A DNA stretch of 64,000 nt from Chitinophagaceae bacterium (GTDB taxonomy: Bacteria; Bacteroidota; Bacteroidia; Chitinophagales; Chitinophagaceae): positions 1 to 64,000 of the forward strand of contig CANCVE010000010.1 in assembly GCA_947381435.1 (NCBI GenBank), given 5' to 3'. Under the pieces are notes generated by a model. That model was not told the DNA's origin, ran no database searches, and saw only the letters and a program-made list of their open reading frames with translations. Positions 10,568 through 19,044 of this stretch are shown one piece after another (the stretch's first letter is position 1; each line of letters begins with the position of its first letter). Position numbers and translations under genes: made by a program.

Positions 10568-10831
10568 TTAGTTGTTGCAAGTTATATTACAACCTGCACT
10601 CTTCGAATCTCCAATGCTTTCTTCTGTGTATCCACTATCAACTGTTATCCAAAATACATTTACAGTAAAGTAATGATGCGATATCAAATGGTTTGCCTTG
10701 CAGCATACAAAATCTTTTTGTGTTGAATAATGTTTGCCAAACATACTTGTAAACGGGGCAGTTATTGTTGCAATTGTAACTAAAGCTGAAAAGATTACAG
10801 CTGTTGAAAAAGCTTTATATTGTAATAACAT
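10568..10831 (-). CDS. Small Cys-rich exported protein, unknown function
   Basis: 87 aa from the ATG at 10831; longer in-frame starts would put 16 residues before the hydrophobic segment. Residues about 7-27 form one hydrophobic segment (signal peptide or anchor). The mature part has F-V-C-C-K-A near its start and G-C-N-I-T-C-N-N at its end: four Cys in a C-C ... C-x(3)-C pattern, with His-rich I-S-H-H-Y-F between. I recall similar uncharacterised small Bacteroidota proteins with an I-C-C-K ... H-H-Y ... W/F ... G-Y-T layout, which is why I accept this frame over the overlapping plus-strand one. It stands alone between two convergent or unrelated genes. It may be disulfide-bonded or bind metal; that is inference only. 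Confidence 0.6.
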   Translation of the reverse strand: MLLQYKAFSTAVIFSALVTIATITAPFTSMFGKHYSTQKDFVCCKANHLISHHYFTVNVFWITVDSGYTEESIGDSKSAGCNITCNN

Positions 10832-11009
10832 GATGGGTTGAGTTGAGAGATTAACGTATGTGTATCTATTACAAGGCAAATGTATAAATCTCTAATAGTT
10901 GGTCTGTAGTATTTCATTGGATTATTATGTAAAAATATAACCTGCTAAAACGAAAATTAATAGTGTTTTATTGTGTTTGAGTCTATGTTTTTTTTCGGAG
11001 TTCCTATTC

Positions 11010-12269
11010 TTATTTTACTTCTCGCTTAATTTTACCAATAGATCCAGATTGAGTTGGCGTTAATTCAAATAGATGTTTGGGTAATAAACCTTCTTCAATT
11101 CTATGAGACACATATAGGATAGCAGTTTTGCTTTCGGCAGCAATCTTATTAATCAGATTGGTTACTAATGCGGAATTATGATCATCTAGTCCAGACATGG
11201 CCTCGTCCAGAATAAGAAGCGGAGGATGCTTTACCATTGCTCTTGCCACCAAGGCAAGCCGCTGTTGCCCTAAAGATAACTGGCAGAATATCTTTTTCTT
11301 CAAATGAAACATCTCTATCAGTTCTAGCCATTCATCCGCAAGCCTAATTTGCATATCTGATGGTTGTTTGTATAAGCCAATAGAATCCATAAAGCCAGAA
11401 ATAATCATCTGTTCAAGCGTATGGCGGGTATTAAATAAGTCAGTCATAGATGGGGTGAGGTATCCAATCTTTCGTTTTATCTCCCATACTGTTTCGCCTG
11501 TACCCTTTCGCCTGCCAAATAGTGTAAGGTCTTGGTTGTAAGCCTTCGGATTGTCACCATTTATCATGGTAAGTAGTGTTGTTTTTCCGCTTCCATTTGG
11601 CCCTAACAATTGCCAGAACTCTCCTTTATTAATCGTCCAGTTTATATCTTTTACAATAACTCTTTCCTCATATTTCACCGTCACGTTTTTAAAAGAAACT
11701 AACTCATCATTATCCAATATAATTTCTGTTATTGGCGGAGGTACTTTCGTATTTATTGCTTCTTTCTGATGAACTTCATTTTCTTTTAAGTAGCTTTTAA
11801 TGTCTGAAATTGATATTAATCCCTCATCATTATACTCAAAAGCTCTTGTGATAAATGAAAGATAATCTCGGTGTCTATTAATTAATTGAATGATGGAAGT
11901 ATGCGCTGCCATTTCATTTATACTTATTAATAGTGCTTCCTGCGAGGCAGCATCAAGGTTGTCCATTGGGTTATCAAGAATAATATAGTCTGGCTTTTGC
12001 GACAATAGATAAGACAATAGTGCCTTCTTTTGTTCGCCGCTCGATAAGTTTCTGATACTTCTACTGAATTGTTTAGATACTACCCATTCCTCATGCAAAG
12101 CTTCCTCCTCAATAAACTCTGCTAATGATATTGAAGAAAATAACACTCCTTTCTTTACGTCAATTTCTGGAAGAGTTGCATTAAGCTTACCCCCTATAAG
12201 TAGGTGGCTAAGGTGCAGTTTATTTGCATTGTTTGATAGAAATATTGCCAGATGATTTGTATGTGCCAT
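11010..12269 (-). CDS. ModF/PhrA-like tandem ABC ATPase with degenerate first domain
   Basis: 419 aa, soluble, no membrane segment. The second nucleotide-binding domain (about residues 190-419) is complete: Walker A G-P-N-G-S-G-K-T-T-L, signature L-S-L-G-Q-Q-R, Walker B L-L-I-L-D-E-A, D-loop and a late His. The first domain has a signature (L-S-S-G-E-Q-K-K) and a Walker-B-like I-I-L-D-N but no Walker A; the chain begins where that P-loop should be and Asn replaces the catalytic Glu. This fits the ModF (PhrA) family, which in E. coli sits beside the molybdate transporter and whose role is poorly known. No mod genes are nearby. It lies downstream of array B and is divergent from the barrel-protein gene. 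Confidence 0.78.
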   Translation of the reverse strand: MAHTNHLAIFLSNNANKLHLSHLLIGGKLNATLPEIDVKKGVLFSSISLAEFIEEEALHEEWVVSKQFSRSIRNLSSGEQKKALLSYLLSQKPDYIILDNPMDNLDAASQEALLISINEMAAHTSIIQLINRHRDYLSFITRAFEYNDEGLISISDIKSYLKENEVHQKEAINTKVPPPITEIILDNDELVSFKNVTVKYEERVIVKDINWTINKGEFWQLLGPNGSGKTTLLTMINGDNPKAYNQDLTLFGRRKGTGETVWEIKRKIGYLTPSMTDLFNTRHTLEQMIISGFMDSIGLYKQPSDMQIRLADEWLELIEMFHLKKKIFCQLSLGQQRLALVARAMVKHPPLLILDEAMSGLDDHNSALVTNLINKIAAESKTAILYVSHRIEEGLLPKHLFELTPTQSGSIGKIKREVK

Positions 12270-12336
12270 AGCTATTAAAAGGGATAAATGTACTAAGTAA
12301 CAGCAAACCTTTTAGCAGAATTGAGCAATTTCCGGA

Positions 12337-12451
12337 GGCTCCACTTCATGGTGGAGTTGTTCCACCTCATGGTTGTGTCGTTCCACCAAATGCTCAGGCT
12401 CTTCTCCCACGCGTTCAGGTTATTCCAAAATGAGTAGATCAGATTGTTCCA
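12337..12451. repeat. 21-nt tandem array B (5-6 units)
   Basis: The TCCA (or TCTC) anchor recurs at 12340, 12361, 12382, 12403 and 12424, always 21 nt apart, then at 12448 (24 nt). The best unit core is GTTGTTCCACCTCATGG. The first unit contains a CCAC/GTGG inverted pair. The array fills the divergent region, about 70 nt from the ATPase start (12269) and about 145 nt from the barrel-protein start (12597). Confidence 0.85.
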
Positions 12452-12596
12452 GTCTAAAGAAAATTAGCCAAACACCCCCTTAAAACCACCTTTCCCCGAT
12501 ACAGTATCCTTCTTATTAAACCATAATAACCACTGAAGGTCTTTGGAGGACTAGAATAATAAACAAACTGACTTTTAATAACGACTTACTTTACTT

Positions 12597-15395
12597 ATGA
12601 ATAAATTACTTCTACTCTGTTTTGTATTTTTTATTACCACCACAATTTCAGCGCAAAATACGGGCATTATTTCTGGCAAACTGCTAGATACTGTTGGTAA
12701 GCAACAACTACGGTCTGCATCTATTTCTATAATGGATGCTGGGGATTCTACTGTGTTGGTTTTTGGCTTGAGTAAAGAAAAAGGAGTTTTCGAAATTAAG
12801 AGTATCCCATTGGGGTTTTATATTTTGCAAATAAGCTTTCAAGGATTTAAAACATTCTCTAAGAAAATAAATCTTACAGAAGAACAACCCAACCTCGATT
12901 TAGGGAATGTCTACATGAAAATAGAAGCTAAGGAACTAGAAGAGGTTGTGGTAACCCAAAGCCCGATTACAGTTAAAAATGACACACTAGAATACTTGGC
13001 AAGCAGTTTTAAAACAAAGCCTAATGCTGTTGTAGAAGACCTATTAAAAAAACTACCCGGCGTTACAGTAGATAATGATGGCAATGTAACGGCACAAGGA
13101 GAACAGGTACAAAGGATTTTTGTGGATGGCAAACGCTTTTTTGGAAACGACCCAAAGATGGCAACCAAGAACTTGCCTCCAGATATTGTAGATAAGATTC
13201 AGGTGTATGATGCGATGAGCGATCAGAGTGCATTTAGTGGTTTTGACGATGGAAACCGAATTAAAACCATCAACATTACCACCAAAAAAGGAAGAAAGAG
13301 AGGATATTTTGGCAGAGCAATGGGAGGCATTGGTAATGATGGGCGCTATGTGGGCAATGTAAATTATAGCAAGTTTAAAGGCGACCAAAAAGTTACTGCC
13401 TTAGCGCAGACTAATAATATAAATGTGCAGGGTTTTACGCCACAAGATGGAGGTGGTAGCGGACAAAACCGAGGTGGTATCACTAAAACTGGGGCCGCGG
13501 GATTAAACTATACTGATATATGGTTTAAGAACGCAGACATCTCGGGTAGTTATTTTTATAATAATCTGCAAACAAATAAGGACAACAAGAACTTTACGGA
13601 GAGATTTACCCCAGGAAGCGATACATCTAGCTTTGTTAATTCTACTTCTACATCTTTAAGAAGGAGTATAAACCATCGAATTAATTTGAATCTGGAACAA
13701 AAGTTTGATACGGCTAATATGCTTGTTATTCGTCCTGATATATCTTTTAATAATGGAAATACAGACAACCTGAGTGCATCCAATACTACAAAAAGTATTT
13801 TGTATAACAAGAGTCCCATCAATCAAAACAACTTTAATCATAATAGCAATAGCGAAAATGGTAATGTGAGTGGAAGTATTTCGGCCACTTTCCGACACCG
13901 GTTTAAAAAGATAGGCAATACATTTTCTATTGGCATCAATGGTTCATTGAATAATAGTAATAGTAATGGCAATGATTCTTCGATCCTAAATTATTTTATC
14001 CCTACAGACTCTACAAGGCGCATCAAACAAGTAAGAGAATCTGTTGGTAATAGTAATAATATTGGTAGTAATTTCTCTTACACTTTTCCTTTGGCAAAGA
14101 ATAATATCATTGAATTGAGCTATGGAAACAATTTTAGTAGAAACACTTCCGATGCTAAAGTTCATTCTTTCGATACCATTTTGCATGGCTATACAGACTT
14201 GGTGGATAGTCTTTCTAATAATTTTATTAATACAAATAGTTCAAACCGGGTATCAATTGGTTACCGGGCATTGATTGGAAAGTGCAATTTCAGTATTTCG
14301 AATGGCATGCAGTTTACCAATCTTAGTAGTCAGAACATTACTAAAGACACCAGTATTTCTAGAAACTTTACGAATCTTTATCCCACTGCAAGTTTTATGT
14401 ACCAGTTTACCAAGCAGAGGCATTTACGGATAAATTATAACGGCCGTACTAATCAACCGAGCATTTCGCAGATGCAACCAGTGCCAAATAATAGTAATCC
14501 TGCCAATATTGTTACGGGCAATCCGAACCTTACGCAAGAGTTTAACCACAATGTTCACTTGCTGTACACGTCAGTAAATCCTAGTACTTTCAATAATATT
14601 TCTATAATGTTCAATGCAGGGCTTACTTCCAATAAGGTTGTTACCAGCATAACACAATTGGCCAATGGTTACCAGACTACTACTTACCAAAACCAAAATG
14701 GAGCTTTTAATGCTAGGGTTCATGTTAGTTATGGCCTACAATTAAAAAACCCTAAGAGTAACCTGAATTTTATTACCAACGCGGCGTATAATAGAGATAT
14801 TAGCCTTATTAATAACGCTAATAATTACACTTACGCATCCAATATTGGGGAAAGTGTAAACTGGACGATGAACCTAAAAGATAAGTTCGACCTCAATTTT
14901 AATGCTGGCTATAACTATAACTTGATAGAATATTCTATTAGAAAACAGAATAACCGTAATTACTACACCACTAGCTTTATGATAGAGCCTAGCTATATTT
15001 TTAATGGTGGTTGGATATTGGGTAGTGTTTTTAATTACTCTTATAATAGCGGATTGGCTGCGGGCTATAATTCTAATCTTCCATTGTGGAATGCAAGTTT
15101 TGCCAAACAATTGTTTAGTAAACAACAAGGCGAGATAAAAATAGGTGTGTACGATTTGCTCAATCAGAATGTAAGTGTAAGCCGTAATGCCAATACAAAC
15201 TATATTCAGGATGTACAAAACAATGTGTTGAAGCGTTATTTTCTAGTAACCTTTACCTACAACCTACGCAAGTTTCCAGGCGAAAAACGTCAGCTAGACA
15301 AGATTATAAATAAAATAACCGAAGGCTCGGATAATAGTGGCGATAGACAAAGAGAGAGAAGTAGCGGCGGTGGCGGCGGCAAAAGAAGAGGGTAA
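12597..15395 (+). CDS. Outer-membrane beta-barrel protein with carboxypeptidase-regulatory and plug domains
   Basis: 932 aa. Signal peptide at residues 1-20 (ends S-A-Q). A CarboxypepD_reg-like domain follows (about 24-105; G-K-L-L-D ... G-F-K-T-F). Next is a TonB-plug-like domain (about 120-225) with E-V-V-V-T, L-L-K-K-L-P-G-V and I-F-V-D-G-K-R-F-F-G-N-D-P. The remainder is an Asn/Ser/Tyr-rich repetitive barrel of the OMP_b-brl_3 type. It ends in a basic, Gly-rich tail (R-Q-R-E-R-S-S-G-G). Proteins of this layout are common in Bacteroidota without a SusD partner and most have no known ligand. No SusD-like gene or lipoprotein is adjacent, so a glycan role cannot be claimed. Confidence 0.85.
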   Translation: MNKLLLLCFVFFITTTISAQNTGIISGKLLDTVGKQQLRSASISIMDAGDSTVLVFGLSKEKGVFEIKSIPLGFYILQISFQGFKTFSKKINLTEEQPNLDLGNVYMKIEAKELEEVVVTQSPITVKNDTLEYLASSFKTKPNAVVEDLLKKLPGVTVDNDGNVTAQGEQVQRIFVDGKRFFGNDPKMATKNLPPDIVDKIQVYDAMSDQSAFSGFDDGNRIKTINITTKKGRKRGYFGRAMGGIGNDGRYVGNVNYSKFKGDQKVTALAQTNNINVQGFTPQDGGGSGQNRGGITKTGAAGLNYTDIWFKNADISGSYFYNNLQTNKDNKNFTERFTPGSDTSSFVNSTSTSLRRSINHRINLNLEQKFDTANMLVIRPDISFNNGNTDNLSASNTTKSILYNKSPINQNNFNHNSNSENGNVSGSISATFRHRFKKIGNTFSIGINGSLNNSNSNGNDSSILNYFIPTDSTRRIKQVRESVGNSNNIGSNFSYTFPLAKNNIIELSYGNNFSRNTSDAKVHSFDTILHGYTDLVDSLSNNFINTNSSNRVSIGYRALIGKCNFSISNGMQFTNLSSQNITKDTSISRNFTNLYPTASFMYQFTKQRHLRINYNGRTNQPSISQMQPVPNNSNPANIVTGNPNLTQEFNHNVHLLYTSVNPSTFNNISIMFNAGLTSNKVVTSITQLANGYQTTTYQNQNGAFNARVHVSYGLQLKNPKSNLNFITNAAYNRDISLINNANNYTYASNIGESVNWTMNLKDKFDLNFNAGYNYNLIEYSIRKQNNRNYYTTSFMIEPSYIFNGGWILGSVFNYSYNSGLAAGYNSNLPLWNASFAKQLFSKQQGEIKIGVYDLLNQNVSVSRNANTNYIQDVQNNVLKRYFLVTFTYNLRKFPGEKRQLDKIINKITEGSDNSGDRQRERSSGGGGGKRRG

Positions 15396-15405
15396 ATAAT
15401 TCCTT

Positions 15406-15446
15406 AACTGATATTACATAACTCATATCTCATAATTCATATCTAG
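15406..15446. repeat. Heptamer-word array H2 (CATAACT vocabulary)
   Basis: Between convergent stops at 15395 (+) and 15443 (-), overlapping the latter. Read on the minus strand, the 7-nt words include GTTATGT, ATTATGA and GATATGA. It is a single-orientation array without a strong palindrome. Confidence 0.65.
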
Positions 15447-16108
15447 CTCACCACAACTTTTAGTATCCGGCTTTGCGGGCCGCGTTTTCCGGGGGTATTT
15501 TCATAATAGCTGCGGTAGTAACAGGTTTTGCCTACGTCGCCTTCCGTATGCGCAACTGCATATAGCTGATGCGTTACTTTCATGCCATTAGCAAACGGAA
15601 TATCCGCATCTTTTAGGTTGGCTTCTCCTACAAAACTCTCCAGATAAATGTCGTGTCCTTTGGGCATATCGCTACTTTCTGGTCTTGTAGCGTCATGAAA
15701 ACGAAGGGTATGATTAAGGTGGGCATTTGTTTCCAAAGCCATTGCTGGCGCATAATCCACCACTTTTATCTTACTTCCCTTGCCCGTAGCCTGTCCTTTC
15801 AGGTTAAAAGTTGTTCTATCATCAGCCCAAAAAGCCGATGCAGGGATGTCTCCATAAATAACCCTGAACGCCGCTTCTATCAGCTTGCGAAGCCTACCCT
15901 TTTCCTGATTTACAAATTTGGTTTGTTTGGTAATATCCAAGTACAAAGTCCAGTTATCCTTCCATTTGTCCACCACGTCAATTAATGCAAGAAGGTTATC
16001 ATCTGATACTTTTAGCCTTGTTTGAAATTGAATCAACCAAGCCAAACTGTTAATGATGTAATCGTTGAATGCTTCTTCTTCTCTAGGGAAAACGTGTCTA
16101 TTAGCCAT
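15443..16108 (-). CDS. Hypothetical protein with FN3-like C-terminal segment
   Basis: 221 aa, no signal peptide or membrane segment. The N-terminal two thirds is helical. The C-terminal part (from N-H-T-L-R-F-H-D through Y-Y-R-S-Y-Y-E-N-T-P-G-K-R-G-P-Q-S) looks like a fibronectin-III-like strand pattern. I recall an uncharacterised group of similar length in planctomycetes and Bacteroidota ending in R-W-x-N-T-R-G-E-x-G-P-W-S; this protein fits that layout. The likely start ATG at 16108 lies 80 nt from array C. No function known; the match to the group is from memory. Confidence 0.6.
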   Translation of the reverse strand: MANRHVFPREEEAFNDYIINSLAWLIQFQTRLKVSDDNLLALIDVVDKWKDNWTLYLDITKQTKFVNQEKGRLRKLIEAAFRVIYGDIPASAFWADDRTTFNLKGQATGKGSKIKVVDYAPAMALETNAHLNHTLRFHDATRPESSDMPKGHDIYLESFVGEANLKDADIPFANGMKVTHQLYAVAHTEGDVGKTCYYRSYYENTPGKRGPQSRILKVVVS

Positions 16109-16187
16109 AATTAAATTTTGTGATTGATGAAACTAGATACGGTAATTTGATGCGATTTCTTATTAATTTGGAATCTCTTCTTACTCC

Positions 16188-16350
16188 TGTCACGTGTTCC
16201 CAATTTTCGGGAACACGTGACAGAACTTTGGGAACATGTTCCAGAAACGCGGGAACACGTTCCTGAAAGTTGGGAACACGTTCCGTAACTATGGGAACCT
16301 GTTCCCAAAACATTGGAACATGTGACAGAAAGTTGGGAACACGTGACAGA
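16188..16350. repeat. 21-nt tandem array C, palindromic units (about 8)
   Basis: Seven clear units start with GGGAAC at 16209 and recur every 21 nt (16230, 16251, 16272, 16293, 16314 with TGGAAC, 16335); an earlier partly inverted unit lies at 16188. Many units hold a near-palindrome such as GGAACACGTTCC, others GGAACACGTGAC. The array is open in two minus-strand frames, giving heptad-repeat spurious peptides (x-V-P-x-x-x-x), a simple result of the 21-nt period. It sits 80 nt 5' of the 221-aa gene. Confidence 0.9.
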
Positions 16351-16492
16351 TTCAAGAAATTAATCCAAAAAGAGAAGATTCTACTGGCCGTAAGCAAACG
16401 TGCCTTCTAGATTTTACAACTAGAAGGCACGCTGAATATTTACGTAGATTGATTGTAGTTATCCTAATCTTTCTTCAATCAAAAAACAAAAA

Positions 16493-17254
16493 CTACCACA
16501 AAAACAAAGGAACCAACCAAAAAGGAGAAACATAGAATGGGTCATAGTAGGGCTCATAATGTGTATATTCTTCTACCACGGTTTCTTCCACCACGTCTGT
16601 ACTGTTGTAGTTTATGGTCTGCTTTTCTTCCTGGGTCCTCTTTGCCTCTTCTTTTAAGATATTGACAAGCAATTCTGCCCCTTGCGCAATCATGTCTTCC
16701 ATGGCATCATTACCTAAGTCTTCAGGTTTAATAGCTGTTTCACAAACCTTTTCAATCTCATTCCAAATCGCATCATCCACCAAATCTATCTGCCAACCAG
16801 TAGCATCTGTATTAAAAGCATTTTCGTTGATGAAAGACATGAAAACAATCTCAGCTGGATTCAGCTTCTTAAACATGGCAACGGATATGCGCAAATCCTC
16901 AAAGCGTTCATTGTTCTTAAAGTTATCCCATTCCTGATCTGTATCAAAATCGAAGTATTTGCTGAATGCAAATTCACCTTTTTCTAAATCCACGAAAGAA
17001 TACACATCATACATCTTCAAAAATTCTGTATATCGTTTCATGAATACGTCAAAGGCAGCATTGCCACTTTGGGTTACCTGATATTTATTGCCATTAACAG
17101 ACAAATATCCTTTAGACAATAAGGCAACTAAATAAGGCTCTAAAACTTTATCCTCCGAACTTAGGATAGTGGTAAATACACGGTCTTTATTTATTAGTTC
17201 ATCTAACAAGATGATACTAGCAAAATTATTTTTATCAATTGCAGTTAATGACAT
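16493..17254 (-). CDS. Hypothetical protein co-transcribed with PspA
   Basis: 253 aa. Not a family I recognise. The N-terminal 80 residues look like a compact helical domain (L-L-D-E-L-I-N-K, L-V-A-L-L-S-K-G-Y-L), possibly winged-helix-like. The middle is acidic. The C terminus is rich in Glu, Tyr, Pro and Phe and ends in the aromatic S-P-F-W-L-V-P-L-F-L-W. No signal peptide. It starts 3 nt after the PspA stop, so the two are almost certainly translated from one message; a role in envelope stress with PspA is inferred from that alone. Confidence 0.7.
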   Translation of the reverse strand: MSLTAIDKNNFASIILLDELINKDRVFTTILSSEDKVLEPYLVALLSKGYLSVNGNKYQVTQSGNAAFDVFMKRYTEFLKMYDVYSFVDLEKGEFAFSKYFDFDTDQEWDNFKNNERFEDLRISVAMFKKLNPAEIVFMSFINENAFNTDATGWQIDLVDDAIWNEIEKVCETAIKPEDLGNDAMEDMIAQGAELLVNILKEEAKRTQEEKQTINYNSTDVVEETVVEEYTHYEPYYDPFYVSPFWLVPLFLW

Positions 17255-17257
17255 AGT

Positions 17258-17962
17258 CTATGCAGTTTTATTTTCATTACGCTTTGCCTTCAAAGCATCC
17301 AAAGCCGAAGAAGCAGATGATGAACCCAATATTTTATCTATTTCTTGCTCAGACGAAAGCGTTGTATCCCTTACTTCGGCATAAGCTTGCGCCCTGAACT
17401 CAGTAGAAGAAACTTTAGAATCCATCCTATCAAGTGTACTCATCAATCCATCTGTATCAACAGAGGAGAGAGTTTTGTTTATTTTTTCGCTTACCTCTGC
17501 AGTCTTCGCACGAGATTTCAATAGGGTAATCCTGTTTTCAGTTTCGCTAATCTTGTCTTTCAGTTGTTGAACTGCAACATCCATTACTTCCAAAGCTTTT
17601 TCTTCTTTTTGTGCCATTGCTGCAAACTCATTTGCATGCAATAAAGATTGTTGAGCACTTTCGGCAGCAGTATTAGCCAATGCATTTCCTTTGTCAGCTT
17701 CTAGTTTGCCAGCTTCTACCATATCTAGCAAGTCATTTGCTTTCTTTTCCCATTCTTCTGCTTTAGTTCGTGCTTTTAATTCTTCTGCACGATGTTGCAA
17801 AGCAGCCGCTTTCACTTCCGATTCGCCAGTGATCGCAGTTTGATAGTTGTCCTTTAGCTCGCGCAATATTTGATCCGCCATTTTAATTGGATCTTCCAAT
17901 TTGTCTACTACGGAATTAACTTCCGATTTACTGATTCTGAATAGTCTATCTAATAGTCCCAT
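17258..17962 (-). CDS. PspA/IM30 family protein
   Basis: 234 aa, almost wholly alpha-helical coiled coil. It begins with the family's amphipathic segment (M-G-L-L-D-R-L-F-R-I) and E-D-P-I-K-M-A-D-Q, which matches the PspA/Vipp1 pattern E-D-P-x-K-x-x-x-x. Ala, Glu, Lys and Gln dominate the rest. PspA/IM30 proteins are ESCRT-III-like and assemble on stressed membranes. It lies 3 nt before the 253-aa gene and 109 nt after the lipoprotein gene; the gap holds a large palindrome. No PspB/C or sigma-54 regulator is present. Confidence 0.88.
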   Translation of the reverse strand: MGLLDRLFRISKSEVNSVVDKLEDPIKMADQILRELKDNYQTAITGESEVKAAALQHRAEELKARTKAEEWEKKANDLLDMVEAGKLEADKGNALANTAAESAQQSLLHANEFAAMAQKEEKALEVMDVAVQQLKDKISETENRITLLKSRAKTAEVSEKINKTLSSVDTDGLMSTLDRMDSKVSSTEFRAQAYAEVRDTTLSSEQEIDKILGSSSASSALDALKAKRNENKTA

Positions 17963-17992
17963 TTTTGTATATTTTAATGCTGATTAAAAAAT

Positions 17993-18072
17993 TGTTGTTA
18001 GTGGTTAGTTATTAGTGGTTAGCGATTAAATTGTATTTCAAACAACTAATAACTAAACACTAACAACTAACT
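17993..18072. repeat. Heptamer-word palindrome H3 (TTAGTGG vocabulary)
   Basis: Left arm of about 25 nt (GTTGTTAGTGGTTAGTTATT core, 17994-18018) pairs with the right arm near 18042-18070 at about 23 of 25 positions; both are built of 7-nt words (GTTGTTA, GTGGTTA, GTTATTA). It shares vocabulary with H1 and overlaps the lipoprotein stop at 18072. Confidence 0.85.
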
Positions 18073-18875
18073 TATCGTCTTCTTCCAAATCCACTTCTGC
18101 TGCCACCAAATGAAGAACGGCCAGAGCTATAGGAACTTCTGCTAGAGCCTGAGCCAAAGCTGCTTCTGCTAGAAGAACTATTATTACTTCCAAAGCTGCC
18201 AGAACGAACTGGTGTGGAAGGATTTCTGGCTGAAAAAGAACGCTGAGAGCGCACGGGATTGCTTATACTACTTCGTGAATTTCCAGATGAATGGAATCCA
18301 TTTCCGGAAGGAGTAGTATGTGTTACGGTGCGATAAGTAGTAGTGCGGTAGCTACGATAATAAGATGGATAATACCCATAATGATACATTGGGTAATAGT
18401 AATGGTGCGGTCTTAACATATAAGAAAGCAACAATAACTCCCCAATACCAAAAGAGGAATGATAATTATACTCGGGACCACAATAAGTAGGGTTTCCTTG
18501 AATATGCATATCTGCCCTATCGTTAGTTTGATTGGGTGTAATATTCATGGTAGCTACGGTAACAGAATCTGTATTGTTTATATCATCAATTACTTGTATC
18601 TTGTTAGGAGATTCAATTACTTTTAAAAAATCCACTTTACCATCCTTATCCAAATCAAGGTTATTGATGTCATTATCTGGTGCATTGATAGCCGATTCGA
18701 TGTCTGATGGGTTGCTTGTCTTCTTAACAAGATTTGCAAAATTGTTTACATTAAACCCCGGTAAAGCATTGGCCTGTATGGAAACATTATTTCCTTGATC
18801 GGCTATTTGGTTATTATTACCACCACAGCTAACAAGAATAATGGGTATGCTTAAAAGAAAAAATATTCGTTTCAT
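18072..18875 (-). CDS. Ser/Arg/Gly-tailed lipoprotein, unknown function
   Basis: 267 aa. A lipoprotein signal with lipobox L-V-S-C puts the modified Cys at residue 17. Residues 30-125 include an acidic stretch (D-L-D-K-D-G-K-V-D-F-L) resembling a calcium-binding D-x-D-x-D-G loop. The middle is very Tyr/His-rich (R-P-H-H-Y-Y-Y-P-M-Y-H-Y-G-Y). The last 90 residues are low-complexity Ser, Arg, Gly and Phe ending F-G-R-R-R. It is the first gene of a likely lipoprotein, PspA, 253-aa unit. Related proteins in this phylum are unnamed; function not known. Confidence 0.75.
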   Translation of the reverse strand: MKRIFFLLSIPIILVSCGGNNNQIADQGNNVSIQANALPGFNVNNFANLVKKTSNPSDIESAINAPDNDINNLDLDKDGKVDFLKVIESPNKIQVIDDINNTDSVTVATMNITPNQTNDRADMHIQGNPTYCGPEYNYHSSFGIGELLLLSYMLRPHHYYYPMYHYGYYPSYYRSYRTTTYRTVTHTTPSGNGFHSSGNSRSSISNPVRSQRSFSARNPSTPVRSGSFGSNNSSSSRSSFGSGSSRSSYSSGRSSFGGSRSGFGRRR

Positions 18876-18987
18876 ATAAAAAATAAAAATCGAAAGTAGT
18901 CAATAGTTAACTATGCAGACAAAAGAAAATAGTACAATTAGCAATTCTTTAAAGTCGAACGGTAAAAAGGATATTTGAACGATAAAA

Positions 18988-19026
18988 ACAAAAAGGCGAC
19001 TACCTACAAAAGATAGTCGCCTTTAG
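18988..19026 (-). terminator. Terminator downstream of tsf
   Basis: AAAGGCGACTA at 18992-19002 pairs with TAGTCGCCTTT at 19014-19024, with an A-rich side that reads as a T-run on the minus strand. It lies 19 nt past the tsf stop. Confidence 0.85.
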
Positions 19027-19044
19027 CAATTATTATAAAAAGGA

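Noticed and set aside
10442-10726. 94-aa plus-strand frame overlapping the small Cys-rich gene
   Set aside because: It covers the terminator stem and the opposite strand of a better-supported gene.
16101-16397. Open minus-strand frames over array C giving heptad V-P-rich and G-T-C-S-rich peptides
   Set aside because: A 21-nt period without stops in one unit keeps a frame open by itself; two frames are open at once and no start or homology supports either.
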